Assembly (NCBI RefSeq): GCF_018619185.1
Contig: NZ_JAAXYC010000057.1
Location: 1-34,550 of the forward strand
Direction of reading: 5' to 3'
Length of the DNA stretch: 34,550 nt
Source of the DNA: Streptomyces sp. McG3
Lineage (GTDB): Bacteria; Actinomycetota; Actinomycetes; Streptomycetales; Streptomycetaceae
Part shown: one piece after another, positions 25,616-33,549 of the stretch
How positions within the stretch are numbered: position 1 is the stretch's first letter
Layout of the letters: each line of letters begins with the position of its first letter
The notes under the pieces: model-generated
The model's database searches: none
What the model saw: only the letters and a program-made list of their open reading frames with translations
What the model was told of the DNA's origin: nothing
Translations under genes and position numbers: made by a program

Positions 25616-26554
25616 GTGCTCTTCCGCCATCGACGCAACCCCGACCACCGCCGCCAACGATCCCTGCCGCCCTGGCGGTACAGAATCGCCGGACTCGCCG
25701 CGGCCGCCCTCGCCCTCTCCTTCCTCCAGGCCAACGTGGGCAACGCGGCGGCCGAGCGGGCCGCCGCCGAAACCGCGCCGAAGGCCGCCGCCGACGTGGT
25801 GCGGGTGGCCGAGTTCCTCGCGGAATGCCCGTACACCCACCGGGCCCCCGACGACCCGATCGTCTTCCCCGGGCTGCCGGGCGCCTCCCACATGCACAGC
25901 TTCTTCGGCAACGACACCACGCACGCCGGTTCCGATCTGGCCTCCCTGGAGCGGGGCCGCACGTCGTGCGCCCCCGAGACCGACCTGTCGTCGTACTGGG
26001 TCCCCACCCTCTACGACGGCGACAAGGAGGTGGAGCCCACCGGGACCACCTTCTACTACCTGGGCGAAGGCGTGAGCGACGATGTCATCCGCCGGATCGA
26101 GCCCTTCCCCAGGGGCCTGCGCATCGTGGCGGGCAACGCGAAGGCGACCGGCCCGCAGGACAACACGATCGCCCGCTGGTCGTGCCTCCACGCCGGTGAG
26201 GTGAACCCCTCGCAGAACTTCGTCAACTGTCCGCCCGGCACGATGATGGAGTCCTACCTGGACTTCCCGCAGTGCTGGAACGGCACCGATCTGGACTCGG
26301 CCGACCACAAGAGCCATATGGCCTACCCGGTGGCCGGAAACTGCCCGTCCACGCACCCGGTGCCGGTGCCCAAGCTCCGGCAGGTGCTGCGCTATCCGGT
26401 GAACGGCGACCCGGCCCGCTTCCGGCTGGCGTCCGGCCCCGGCTACACGATGCACGGCGACTTCTTCAACGTATGGCCGGAGGAGGAGATGGCGCAGCGC
26501 GTCCGCGACTGCATCAACGCGATCGTCAAGTGCGGTTTCGACGGCAAGCCCTGA
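25616..26554 (+). CDS. Secreted DUF1996-domain protein
   Basis: A 312-residue exported protein. A basic start (FRHRRNPDHRRQR) is followed by a hydrophobic segment (YRIAGLAAAALALSFLQ) and ANVGNAAAE, a plausible signal-peptidase site. The rest is a complete DUF1996 domain: ECPYTHRAPDDPIVFPGLPG, the family hallmark ASHMHSFFGND, SSYWVPTLYD, NFVNCPPG, YLDFPQCWNG, KSHMAYPV, and GYTMHGDFFNVWP. The conserved His and Cys residues suggest a structured, disulfide-bearing extracellular domain; its activity is not established to my knowledge, though it is often linked to carbohydrate-active proteins in fungi and actinomycetes. The GTG start has GGAG five bases before it. It leads an operon with DUF305 and lacI genes, under palindrome O2. 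Confidence 0.93.
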   Translation: MLFRHRRNPDHRRQRSLPPWRYRIAGLAAAALALSFLQANVGNAAAERAAAETAPKAAADVVRVAEFLAECPYTHRAPDDPIVFPGLPGASHMHSFFGNDTTHAGSDLASLERGRTSCAPETDLSSYWVPTLYDGDKEVEPTGTTFYYLGEGVSDDVIRRIEPFPRGLRIVAGNAKATGPQDNTIARWSCLHAGEVNPSQNFVNCPPGTMMESYLDFPQCWNGTDLDSADHKSHMAYPVAGNCPSTHPVPVPKLRQVLRYPVNGDPARFRLASGPGYTMHGDFFNVWPEEEMAQRVRDCINAIVKCGFDGKP

Positions 26555-26582
26555 CCTGCCGTCACCATCGCTCCTCGCACCA

Positions 26583-26615
26583 CGTCCGCCCCCGAGCCCT
26601 GCTCCGGGGCGGACG
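26583..26615 (+). terminator. Stem-loop between DUF1996 and DUF305 genes
   Basis: CGTCCGCCCC at 26583-26592 pairs with GGGGCGGACG at 26606-26615, and an inner GAG/CTC can extend the stem past one mismatch. It lies in the 88-base gap inside the operon, so it may reduce rather than stop transcription of the downstream genes. Confidence 0.6.
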
Positions 26616-26642
26616 CCCTCCCCTCCCGTACGAGGACAGCTC

Positions 26643-27278
26643 ATGAACCCCATGGACCTCCGGCCGATCCACCGGGCCGCCGCCCTCGGTCTGCTGCTCG
26701 CGGTGGCGCTCGGCGGCGCGGCCGGCTGTTCGTCGGCGGCGGGTACCGCGCCCCGTACCGCGGAGGCGCGGGAGTCCGCTCCGGGCGTCACCCCGGGGCC
26801 GTCCGGCACCGCGTCCGCCACCCCCACCGACGTCGGCTGGGTCCAGTTGATGACCCCCATGAACCAGCAGGCGGTGAAGCTCCTGACGCTCGCCGCCGAG
26901 CGGGCCGCCGAACCGCGGGTGCGCGCCTTCGCGGTGCGGCTGCGCACCGGGCAGGAGGCCGAACTCGGCCGCCTGCGTCCCCTGTTGACCCGCATGGGGT
27001 TGCCTCTCACCGATGTGCACGCGGGGCACGACATGCCCGGCATGGTGACCGGACAGGACCTGGAGGCCGCCCACGCGGCGGAGGGCCCCGCGTTCGACCG
27101 GTTCGTCCTCGCGCGGATCCGGGACCACCTGCGCCACTCCGCACAGGTGTCGCGCTCCGAGATCACCGCGGGCGGCCGGGCGGACGCCCGCGAACTGGCC
27201 CGCGCCCTCGTGACGGCCCGCGAGACCTTCCTCGCCGAGCTGGAACGGCTGCCGGGCGCGGTGCGGCCCCTCGGCTGA
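26643..27278 (+). CDS. DUF305-like lipoprotein with altered His motifs
   Basis: A 211-residue protein with a lipoprotein signal: ALGLLLAVALGGAAGCSS, with Cys29 as the likely lipidated residue (AAGC is a weaker lipobox than LAGC). After a Thr/Ser/Pro linker comes a helical DUF305-like domain with the hallmark HDMPGMVTGQDLEAA and FDRFVLARI. In ordinary DUF305 proteins two motifs carry paired histidines (HHEQAV and HHxGAV types). Here they read MNQQAVKLL and DHLRHSAQV, so most ligands are replaced. GAGGA lies six bases before the ATG. It sits between DUF1996 and lacI in one operon, so it would be exported to the outer face of the membrane alongside the DUF1996 protein. The function is unknown. 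Confidence 0.85.
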   Translation: MNPMDLRPIHRAAALGLLLAVALGGAAGCSSAAGTAPRTAEARESAPGVTPGPSGTASATPTDVGWVQLMTPMNQQAVKLLTLAAERAAEPRVRAFAVRLRTGQEAELGRLRPLLTRMGLPLTDVHAGHDMPGMVTGQDLEAAHAAEGPAFDRFVLARIRDHLRHSAQVSRSEITAGGRADARELARALVTARETFLAELERLPGAVRPLG

Positions 27279-27312
27279 ACGGGGCGGCCGGCCTGCGGGT
27301 ATAAAGGGCTGC

Positions 27313-28365
27313 ATGACAGCCGAAGTGCCGCAGCCCGTACGCCCCGCGACCTTGGAGGACGTGGCGGCCGTGGCCGGTGTGTCACGGGCGACGGTGTCCC
27401 GGGTGATCAACGGGGCGACCACGGTGGACCCCGCCCTGCGCACCGTGGTCGAGGAGGCGGTGGCGACCACCGGTTACGTGCCCAACCGGGCCGCCCGCTC
27501 GCTGGTGACGCGGCGCACCGACTCGGTGGCCCTGGTGGTCTCGGAGCGGGAACGGCGGCCGATGTCCGAGCCGTTCGTCGGCCGGATGTTCTCGGACCCG
27601 TACTTCGGGCGGGTCGTCAGCGGGCTGCTGGAGGTGCTGCGCCCCGCGGGCATCCAGATGGTCGTGATGCTGGCCGACGACGAGGCGTCCCGGGGCCAGT
27701 TGCTCTCCTATCTGCGTCACGGCCATGTCGACGGGGTCGTGCTGATCACCACGCACGCCGACGACCCGCTTCCCGGGCTGCTCCAGGACACCAGGATGCC
27801 CGCCGTCCTCGCGGGCCGTCCCCACCGTCCCTCCCCGCTGGCCTATGTGGAGGTGGACCAGCACGCCGGGGCGCGGCTGGCGGCCGACCACCTGGCCGCG
27901 CTGGGGCGACGCCGCATCGGCACCATCTCGGGACCCCAGGACATGCCCGCGGGGCAGGTGCGGCTGACCGGTTTCCTGGAGGCCGTGGCCGCCCACGGCA
28001 TCGACGACGTGGCGTGCGCCGAGGGGGACTTCACGCATCTGGGCGGGGCCGCGGCGATGCGGCGGCTGCTGGCGGACCGCCCCGACCTCGACGGGGTGTT
28101 CATCGCCTCCGACCTGATGGCCCTGGGCGCGCTCCCGGTCCTGCTCCGGGCCGGGCGCGATGTGCCGTCCGACGTGGCGGTGGTCGGCTTCGACGACAGC
28201 AGCGCGGCGGCCGCCTGCGACCCGCCCCTGACCACGGTCCGGCAGCCGGTGGAGGAGATGGCCGCGGAGATGGCCCGGCTGCTGCTGAAGCAGATCGGCG
28301 AGCCGCGCGGCCCCTCGCCCTCCGTGCTCTTCCCGCCGACGCTGGTACGACGGCAGTCGGCCTGA
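27313..28365 (+). CDS. LacI-family transcriptional repressor
   Basis: A 350-residue repressor. The helix-turn-helix and hinge are textbook: TLEDVAAVAGVSRATVSRVI (residues about 13-32), NGATTVDPALRTVVEEAV, and VPNRAARSLV. A periplasmic-binding-protein-like domain follows, with VDGVVLITTHADD, a mid-domain YVEVDQHAGARLAADHLAAL, GVFIASDLMALGAL and VAVVGFDDSSAAAACDPPLTTVRQP. It is 35 bases after the DUF305 gene and probably co-transcribed. TATAAA at 27300-27305, seven bases before the ATG, could give an extra leaderless message, while AAGGG four bases upstream could serve as ribosome site. The two GAGAGCGCTCTC palindromes near 25.5 kb are its likely operators, making an autoregulated unit. The inducing sugar is unknown. 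Confidence 0.93.
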   Translation: MTAEVPQPVRPATLEDVAAVAGVSRATVSRVINGATTVDPALRTVVEEAVATTGYVPNRAARSLVTRRTDSVALVVSERERRPMSEPFVGRMFSDPYFGRVVSGLLEVLRPAGIQMVVMLADDEASRGQLLSYLRHGHVDGVVLITTHADDPLPGLLQDTRMPAVLAGRPHRPSPLAYVEVDQHAGARLAADHLAALGRRRIGTISGPQDMPAGQVRLTGFLEAVAAHGIDDVACAEGDFTHLGGAAAMRRLLADRPDLDGVFIASDLMALGALPVLLRAGRDVPSDVAVVGFDDSSAAAACDPPLTTVRQPVEEMAAEMARLLLKQIGEPRGPSPSVLFPPTLVRRQSA

Positions 28366-28452
28366 TCGGGCGGCAGGCGGCTGGCCGAGAGCGAATCACC
28401 GGGGAGCGACGCCCCTGCCGGAAATCGGGCCTGTCGGAGGACGGTCCGCCGG

Positions 28453-30645
28453 TCAGGCCGTCGTACCCGGCGCTTCCGGCACCGGGGCGTCGCCCGGGAA
28501 CGGCTCGTCCGCCAGGCCCGCCCCGCCGAAGCCCTCGGCCCGCACCGGTACCTGGGGGCCGGAGGACTCCTGGAGCCAGCGGGTCAGCACCCGGTGCACC
28601 GCCTCGGCGCCCACCAGCCCGCCGCCCGGCGGCACGGGTGCGCCCTCCGCGGTCTCGGCGGCCACGATGTCGAGCGGGTCCGTCAGCGCGCGCGGCCAGA
28701 GCAGGAACGGCCGGGACTGTTCGCCGCCGAGGCCGCCGTGCGAGCCGACCTGCTCCTCGAAGGCGTGCACGGTCCCGGTGGCGGGGTCGTACATGGAGTT
28801 GACCATCACGTCGGCGACGTGCGGGAAGGTGTCGGTGCGCCGTACGGCGGCGGCCGCCCCGACGCCGAAGACCGCGAGCGGCCCCTCGCCGTCGGTCAGT
28901 TCGGCGACGGGCACTTCGGCCCCGCCGGGCCCGAGCACCACGGAGCCGTGTTCCCCGGCGCGGACGAGGACGAACCCGATCCCCGGATGGTTGGCGAGCG
29001 TGGAGAGCAGCGCCGGGTGGCGGCGCTCGATCTGTTCGCGGGAGGCGCGGCCCTCGATGTCGGGGAAGGAGATCAGCCCGAGGTTGCCGGAGGCCAGCAC
29101 GATCGGGTCGGAGAGCTTGGCCGGGTGCTCGGCCTCCTGCCCCTCGACGGGGCGGTGCAGGGCGATCCGCACCGCGTCGCGGGCCTCGGAGGCGCTGCGG
29201 GTGCGCTGGGCGCGGCGGGGCACGGGCAGCCCGCAGCCCGCCCGGACGAGGTCCTTGAGCGTGAGCCCGTACTTTCCCGCGAACGTCTCCCCGGGGCTCT
29301 GGCCGTGGTCGGAGAGAAGCACGATGCGGTAGGCGCGCGGGGTGTGGTCGGCGATCTTGGCGATCAGGGCGAGGGACCGGTCGAGGCGTACGAGGACCTT
29401 CTCGGCGTCGCGGCTGTGCGGCCCCGAGTGGTGGGCGACCTCGTCGTAGGCGACGAGGTCGGCGTAGACGGCGGTGCGTCCGGCGAACATGTCGCCGAGG
29501 ACGGCGGCGGCGACCACATCGCGCTCCACGACGGTCGCGAAGGCGCGGATGAAGGGGTACAGCCCGCCGCGCTTGATCCGCGGGGTGACCTTCCGGGCGC
29601 GGGCCCGGGTCGACTGGCCGATCTCGCGGAGGACCTCGGCGACGAAGGACAGGGCCGTACGGGTGGCGTTGGCCGGGTCGGAGAAGTAGGCGAAGTATCC
29701 GGCGCGGGAGCGGCGGCCCTTGCCGCGCCTGGCGGCCATCGAGAGCACCAGGGCGAGCTGTCCGGCGCCGCCGCTGAAGAGGTTGCCCCGGCTCGCTCCG
29801 TCGACGGTGAGCAGACCGCCGTCGCGGGTGCGCTCGATGGCCCGGCGCTGCATTTCGAGGGCGCTCGCGGGACGGCTGGAGACCATGACGGTGCGGGTCT
29901 CCTTCTCGTACCAGCGGAACGCGGGCACGTCGTGGTTGCTGCCGTGCAGGATGGCGAGCTGGCTGGCGCCGGTCTGGCTGGACCAGTCGGTGCGCCAGGG
30001 GGTGAGCCGGTGTCCGGAGGAGTCGTCGAGCCAGCCGGCGACGGTCGGCATGAGCCCGTCGGCCGCGGCCTTCACCAGGACGTCGTGGCCGACTCCGTCG
30101 AGCTGGAGGAAGACGGTGCCGGGCGGTCCGTCGCGGCCGGGTTCCGGCGGGCCCGGGGAGCGGCCGCGTCGGCGGCGCCGGTCGGCGAGCCGGGACAGCC
30201 GCCGGCGGTAGGCCTCGTCGTCGCGGACGGCGAGGGCGGTGGAGGTGGCGGAGGCGACGGCGGACATCACGGCGGCGACGACGACGGCCGTCTCCGGGTT
30301 GGCGTCGCCGCGCCCGTCCGGGATGAGGCGCAGCGCTATCAGCAGCAGCGAGCCGTTGAGGAAGAAGACCAGGGCGCCCAGGACGAGCGCGGGCACGATG
30401 AGCAGGGCCCGCACGAGGACCGGCCAGACCAGGGCCGACAGGAGGCCGAAGGCGCCCGCGCCCCAGACGGCGGTGAAGGCCGTCTTGGTGATCGTGTCGC
30501 CGTCGTCGGACTGGAGCTGGAAGTCGGGCAGGGCTCCGGCCAGCACGAGCATGGTGAGGGTGGACACCGCCCAGACCGCGATCACCCGCATCAGGGCTCT
30601 GCCCGCCGTACGCCACTTCCCGTCACCCACGCCGGTCCACCTCAT
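28453..30645 (-). CDS. Membrane-anchored phosphodiesterase/alkaline-phosphatase-superfamily protein
   Basis: A 730-residue protein. The N-terminal 140 residues have four hydrophobic segments (VIAVWAVSTLTMLVLAGAL, FGLLSALVWPVLVRALLIV, ALVLGALVFFLNGSLLLIAL, AVVVAAVMSAVASATSTALAV), resembling the small phage-holin-like four-helix module. A basic linker (RRRLSRLADRRRRRGR) leads to a metal-dependent phosphohydrolase domain: metal-binding Asp183 in VFLQLDGVGHDVL, the nucleophile region SSQTGASQLA (Thr225 or a nearby Ser), LVAYDEVAHHSG, VLLSDHGQS, and a late GSHGGLGGEQS. This matches the type I phosphodiesterase/nucleotide pyrophosphatase group. The substrate is unknown; phosphodiesters of nucleotides or cell-envelope polymers are possible. 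GGAAGG precedes the ATG. It stands alone, 247 bases from the divergent MBL gene. Confidence 0.88.
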   Translation of the reverse strand: MRWTGVGDGKWRTAGRALMRVIAVWAVSTLTMLVLAGALPDFQLQSDDGDTITKTAFTAVWGAGAFGLLSALVWPVLVRALLIVPALVLGALVFFLNGSLLLIALRLIPDGRGDANPETAVVVAAVMSAVASATSTALAVRDDEAYRRRLSRLADRRRRRGRSPGPPEPGRDGPPGTVFLQLDGVGHDVLVKAAADGLMPTVAGWLDDSSGHRLTPWRTDWSSQTGASQLAILHGSNHDVPAFRWYEKETRTVMVSSRPASALEMQRRAIERTRDGGLLTVDGASRGNLFSGGAGQLALVLSMAARRGKGRRSRAGYFAYFSDPANATRTALSFVAEVLREIGQSTRARARKVTPRIKRGGLYPFIRAFATVVERDVVAAAVLGDMFAGRTAVYADLVAYDEVAHHSGPHSRDAEKVLVRLDRSLALIAKIADHTPRAYRIVLLSDHGQSPGETFAGKYGLTLKDLVRAGCGLPVPRRAQRTRSASEARDAVRIALHRPVEGQEAEHPAKLSDPIVLASGNLGLISFPDIEGRASREQIERRHPALLSTLANHPGIGFVLVRAGEHGSVVLGPGGAEVPVAELTDGEGPLAVFGVGAAAAVRRTDTFPHVADVMVNSMYDPATGTVHAFEEQVGSHGGLGGEQSRPFLLWPRALTDPLDIVAAETAEGAPVPPGGGLVGAEAVHRVLTRWLQESSGPQVPVRAEGFGGAGLADEPFPGDAPVPEAPGTTA

Positions 30646-30849
30646 GCCCTTCCGTCCCGGGCCCCGGTCGTCCGAAGCCTGACCTTCAGCTTTTCACAGC
30701 GCCGGCGGGGGTCAGCGGCTTCGTGGGAGCCTCCGAGGCTCGGCGGGACGGTACGGGGGGCGCATAGGCTCGTACCGGCAGCGCGGCCTGACCCGGCCGC
30801 GCGCGCCGCACCGGGACCAGTGATCAGGGATGCACAGATCCCGGCTACG

Positions 30850-30869
30850 GATGACTGATGACTGATGAC
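30850..30869. repeat. Tandem GATGACT, nearly three copies
   Basis: GATGACT is repeated at 30850, 30857 and 30864 (last base changed) in the gap before the MBL gene. The repeats create several ATG and TGA triplets, so they could hold short overlapping starts and stops ahead of the true GTG at 30893. No function is shown. Confidence 0.8.
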
Positions 30870-30892
30870 GAGGATCGAGCGAGGAGGCCGAG

Positions 30893-31675
30893 GTGCCGGT
30901 GGAGATCACCTGGTGGGGTCATGCCACCTGCACGATCGAGGACTCGGGGGTGCGGGTGCTGACCGACCCCCTGTTCGTACGGCGCTTCGCGCATCTGCGC
31001 CGCCGCCGGGGCGAGGTACCGCCACCGCAGGCCGCGGTCGCCGAAGTGGTGCTGGTCTCCCATCTGCACTCCGACCATCTGCATCTGCCGTCGCTGGCCC
31101 GACTGGCTCCCGGCAGCCGGCTGGTCGTGCCGAGCGGCGCGGTCGCGGCCGTGCCGGGTCTGCGGGCGCTGCGGCGGATGCGGCAGCTGCACGTCACCGA
31201 GGTGAGACCGGGCGAGACGGTGCGGGTCGGCGAGGTGCGGGTGCGGGCGGTCCCCGCCCTGCACGACGGGCGGCGACTGCCGGTCGGGCCGCACCGCGCG
31301 CCGGCGCTCGGCTATGTCGTCGAGGGCGAGGCACGGACGTACTTCGCCGGGGACACCGGGCTCTTCGACGGGATGGCCGACGCGGTGGGGCCGGTGGACG
31401 TGGCGCTGCTGCCGGTGGGCGGCTGGGGCCCCTACCTGGGCCACAGCCATCTGGACCCGGCCCGCGCCGCCGAGGCGCTGACCCGTCTGGCGCCGAGGTC
31501 CGCGGTGCCGGTGCACTACGGCACGTACTGGCCGATCGGTCTGGACGGGGTGCGCCCGCACGAGTTCCACGCGCCGGGCGACGAGTTCGTACGGCACGCG
31601 GCGAAGCGTGCGCCGGAGGTGACCGTGCATCTGCTGGGGCACGGCGAACGCGTCAGGCCGGAGGCCGGCCGGTGA
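30893..31675 (+). CDS. MBL-fold metallohydrolase (UlaG-like)
   Basis: A 260-residue enzyme of the metallo-beta-lactamase fold. The metal site reads VSHLHSDHLHL with His57, His59, Asp61 and His62. Further ligands are likely in PALHDG, YFAGDTGLFD and PVHYGTYWP. The opening EITWWGHATCTIEDSGVRVL and the LTDPLF motif are typical of the UlaG/YtnP-like group, which hydrolyse phosphodiester, lactone or similar bonds. The exact substrate is not predictable. The GTG start has GAGGAGG five bases before it. Its stop overlaps the DedA start by four bases (GTGA), so the two proteins are made together, which suggests action on a lipid or membrane-related molecule; that is inference. Confidence 0.92.
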   Translation: MPVEITWWGHATCTIEDSGVRVLTDPLFVRRFAHLRRRRGEVPPPQAAVAEVVLVSHLHSDHLHLPSLARLAPGSRLVVPSGAVAAVPGLRALRRMRQLHVTEVRPGETVRVGEVRVRAVPALHDGRRLPVGPHRAPALGYVVEGEARTYFAGDTGLFDGMADAVGPVDVALLPVGGWGPYLGHSHLDPARAAEALTRLAPRSAVPVHYGTYWPIGLDGVRPHEFHAPGDEFVRHAAKRAPEVTVHLLGHGERVRPEAGR

Positions 31676-32310
31676 TCCAGGAGATCCAGCAGGTGGTGCG
31701 GGAACTGCCCACCGAGTCGACCCAGCAGGCGGTCGGCTATCCGACGCTGTTCGCCCTGGTGGCGCTGGGGTCCTTGGTTCCTGTGGTGCCCACGGGGGCG
31801 CTGGTGAGTTCGGCGGCGGTGGTGGCCTTCCACCAGACGTCGCCGCTCACCCTGCTCTTCGTGTTCCTGACGGCGTCGACCGCCGCGTTCCTCGGGGATG
31901 TCTGCCTGTACTGGCTGGGGCAGCGCGGGGTCCGGTCGAAGAACGGCTCGAAGTGGCTGGAGGCGATCACCCGCCGGGCCGCGCCGGAGCGGCTGGCCCA
32001 GGCGCAGGAGAAGCTGGCGGAGCACGGCGGGACGGTGCTGGTGCTGTCCCGTCTGGTTCCGGCCGGGCGGATCCCGGTGATGCTGGCGTGCCTGCTGGGC
32101 GGGATGCCGTTGCGGCGGTTCGCCCGGGGCGATGTTCCGGCCTGCCTCGCCTGGGCGGCGACGTACCAGTTGATCGGCATCCTGGGCGGTTCGCTGTTCC
32201 CGGAGCCGTGGCAGGGGGTGGTCGCGGCGGTCGCCCTGACACTGCTGATCAGCGGGGCTCCGGCGGTATGGCGCAGGCTGCGGTCGCGGCTCGGCCCCGA
32301 GCCCTCGTAG
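31672..32310 (+). CDS. DedA-family membrane protein
   Basis: A 212-residue inner-membrane protein of the DedA/VTT family; members act in lipid carrier (for example undecaprenyl phosphate) or phospholipid movement between leaflets. Hydrophobic segments include LFALVALGSLVPVVPTGALV, LTLLFVFLTASTAAFLGDVC and VVAAVALTLLISGAPAV. The family signature appears as VLVLSRLVPAGRIPVMLACL followed by GGMPLRRFARGDVPACLAW, with the conserved Arg and Gly residues. The start is the GTG that overlaps the MBL stop; a much longer open frame upstream is a shadow of the MBL gene in another frame. It converges with the aminotransferase-like gene, with only six bases between stops. Confidence 0.9.
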   Translation: MIQEIQQVVRELPTESTQQAVGYPTLFALVALGSLVPVVPTGALVSSAAVVAFHQTSPLTLLFVFLTASTAAFLGDVCLYWLGQRGVRSKNGSKWLEAITRRAAPERLAQAQEKLAEHGGTVLVLSRLVPAGRIPVMLACLLGGMPLRRFARGDVPACLAWAATYQLIGILGGSLFPEPWQGVVAAVALTLLISGAPAVWRRLRSRLGPEPS

Positions 32311-32316
32311 CCGCGC

Positions 32317-33549
32317 TCAGCGCAGCGCGCCGAACACCGCCGCGAAGCTGTCCAGCGCCCGCGCCACGTGCGCGAGCTCCAGGGGCTCGGCTGCGGTGAG
32401 GGACTCCGTCTGCTGCTGCGGCGTGGCCCCCAGCAGCGGTCCGGTGCCCAGGCGTACGCGCAGCGCGCCCAGCTCGTCCCCGAAGCGGTGTCCGCCCGGG
32501 GCCGGTGCGCCGAGCCGGTCGGTGAGGTACTCCTCCAACTCCATGGAGTCCGTCACGCCCGCGCCCGCCAGCCGCGCGCGCAGCGGCCCGAGGTCGGCGT
32601 AGAGGTGGCGGCCCGCCTGCGGGGGGCGGGCCAGCGCGCCGGAGCCGAGGACCACACGGTGGGCGGCGGCGGCGACCTCGGCCTGGAGTGCCGCGGCGCT
32701 CCGAATCCGCTCGCGCACGGCCTCCGGCTCCTCCAGGGCGTGGGCGGCCGCGTGGGCGACCGGAGTCGCGACGAGGGCGCCGAGCGCGGTGAGGATGTCC
32801 AGGGTGCGGGCGTGCCGGACGGCGGCCCGGGCGGTGTCCGGGAAGCGGGCGACGGCGACCGGCCAGGCGGCCGGTACGAGGGCTCCGGACAGGTCGGCGA
32901 TCACCGTGACGTCGTCCGGGCACATCTCGGCGGGGCTGAGCAGGACGGTGTCGCGGGACCGGTGCACGGTGTCGCGCCAGGTCTCGTCGCTGATGATGTG
33001 CAGCCCTTCGCCGACCGCCGCCTCGCACGCCTCGTGGACCAGCTCGGGCGGGGCGACGGTGGCCGTGGGGTCGTCCACGACGGAGAGCAGCAGCAGTTTC
33101 GGCCGGCCGCCCTCCGCACGGACCCGGCGGACGGTCTCCAGCAGGGCGTACGGGTCGGGCACGCCGCCGCATTCGGCCGGGGTCGGTACGTGGTACGCGG
33201 GACGGCCCAGCAGCCGGGCCTGCGGCATCCAGGTGGCCGGGCAGGGGCGCGGCATGAGGACGTCGCCGCCGTGGGCGCCGATCAGGGCCAGGAGGAGCGG
33301 CTGGGCCCCGGGGGCGGCGGCGATGCCGCCCGCCGCCCCGTGCAGTCCCCGCCGGTCCCAGTAGCCGCGGGCCGCCTCGCGCAGGAGGGCCCCTCCACCG
33401 GGAGGTTCCGGGCGGGTCCGGGCGGAGGCGGCGGCGAGGACGGCGGCCAGCTCCGGGAGGACCGGAAGGCCGGGGTCGGGGGCGGGCGGCCCGTAGCGGA
33501 CGGGGCCGTGGTCCTGGTGCGCGGGTGCGTGGTCCTCGGTCCCGTGCAT
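32317..33549 (-). CDS. Aminotransferase-fold (PLP type I) protein without the catalytic lysine
   Basis: A 410-residue homologue of class I/II aminotransferases. The fold is recognisable: an N-terminal LPELAAVLAAAS, a large domain with GAQPLLLALIGAHGGDVLMP, VDDPTATVAPPELV where enzymes have NxNPTG, LHIISDETWRD (Asp188, with Trp191 at the usual Tyr), and ADLSGALVPAAWPVAVARFP where the PLP-binding Lys should follow the Ser. That position is Gly222. The whole protein has one lysine, Lys151 in GRPKLLLL, which is elsewhere. The late substrate arginine region LRVRLGTGPL is kept. It should therefore not form the normal PLP Schiff base. A GGAGGAGGG ribosome site supports the ATG at 33549; the frame is open to 33651. 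Confidence 0.85.
   Translation of the reverse strand: MHGTEDHAPAHQDHGPVRYGPPAPDPGLPVLPELAAVLAAASARTRPEPPGGGALLREAARGYWDRRGLHGAAGGIAAAPGAQPLLLALIGAHGGDVLMPRPCPATWMPQARLLGRPAYHVPTPAECGGVPDPYALLETVRRVRAEGGRPKLLLLSVVDDPTATVAPPELVHEACEAAVGEGLHIISDETWRDTVHRSRDTVLLSPAEMCPDDVTVIADLSGALVPAAWPVAVARFPDTARAAVRHARTLDILTALGALVATPVAHAAAHALEEPEAVRERIRSAAALQAEVAAAAHRVVLGSGALARPPQAGRHLYADLGPLRARLAGAGVTDSMELEEYLTDRLGAPAPGGHRFGDELGALRVRLGTGPLLGATPQQQTESLTAAEPLELAHVARALDSFAAVFGALR

Noticed and set aside
30865..32310. 481-codon plus-strand frame covering both the MBL and DedA regions as a possible fusion
   Set aside because: Only the last 212 codons match a family (DedA). The first part is an Arg/Gly/Ala-rich shadow of the MBL gene, which is intact in another frame.
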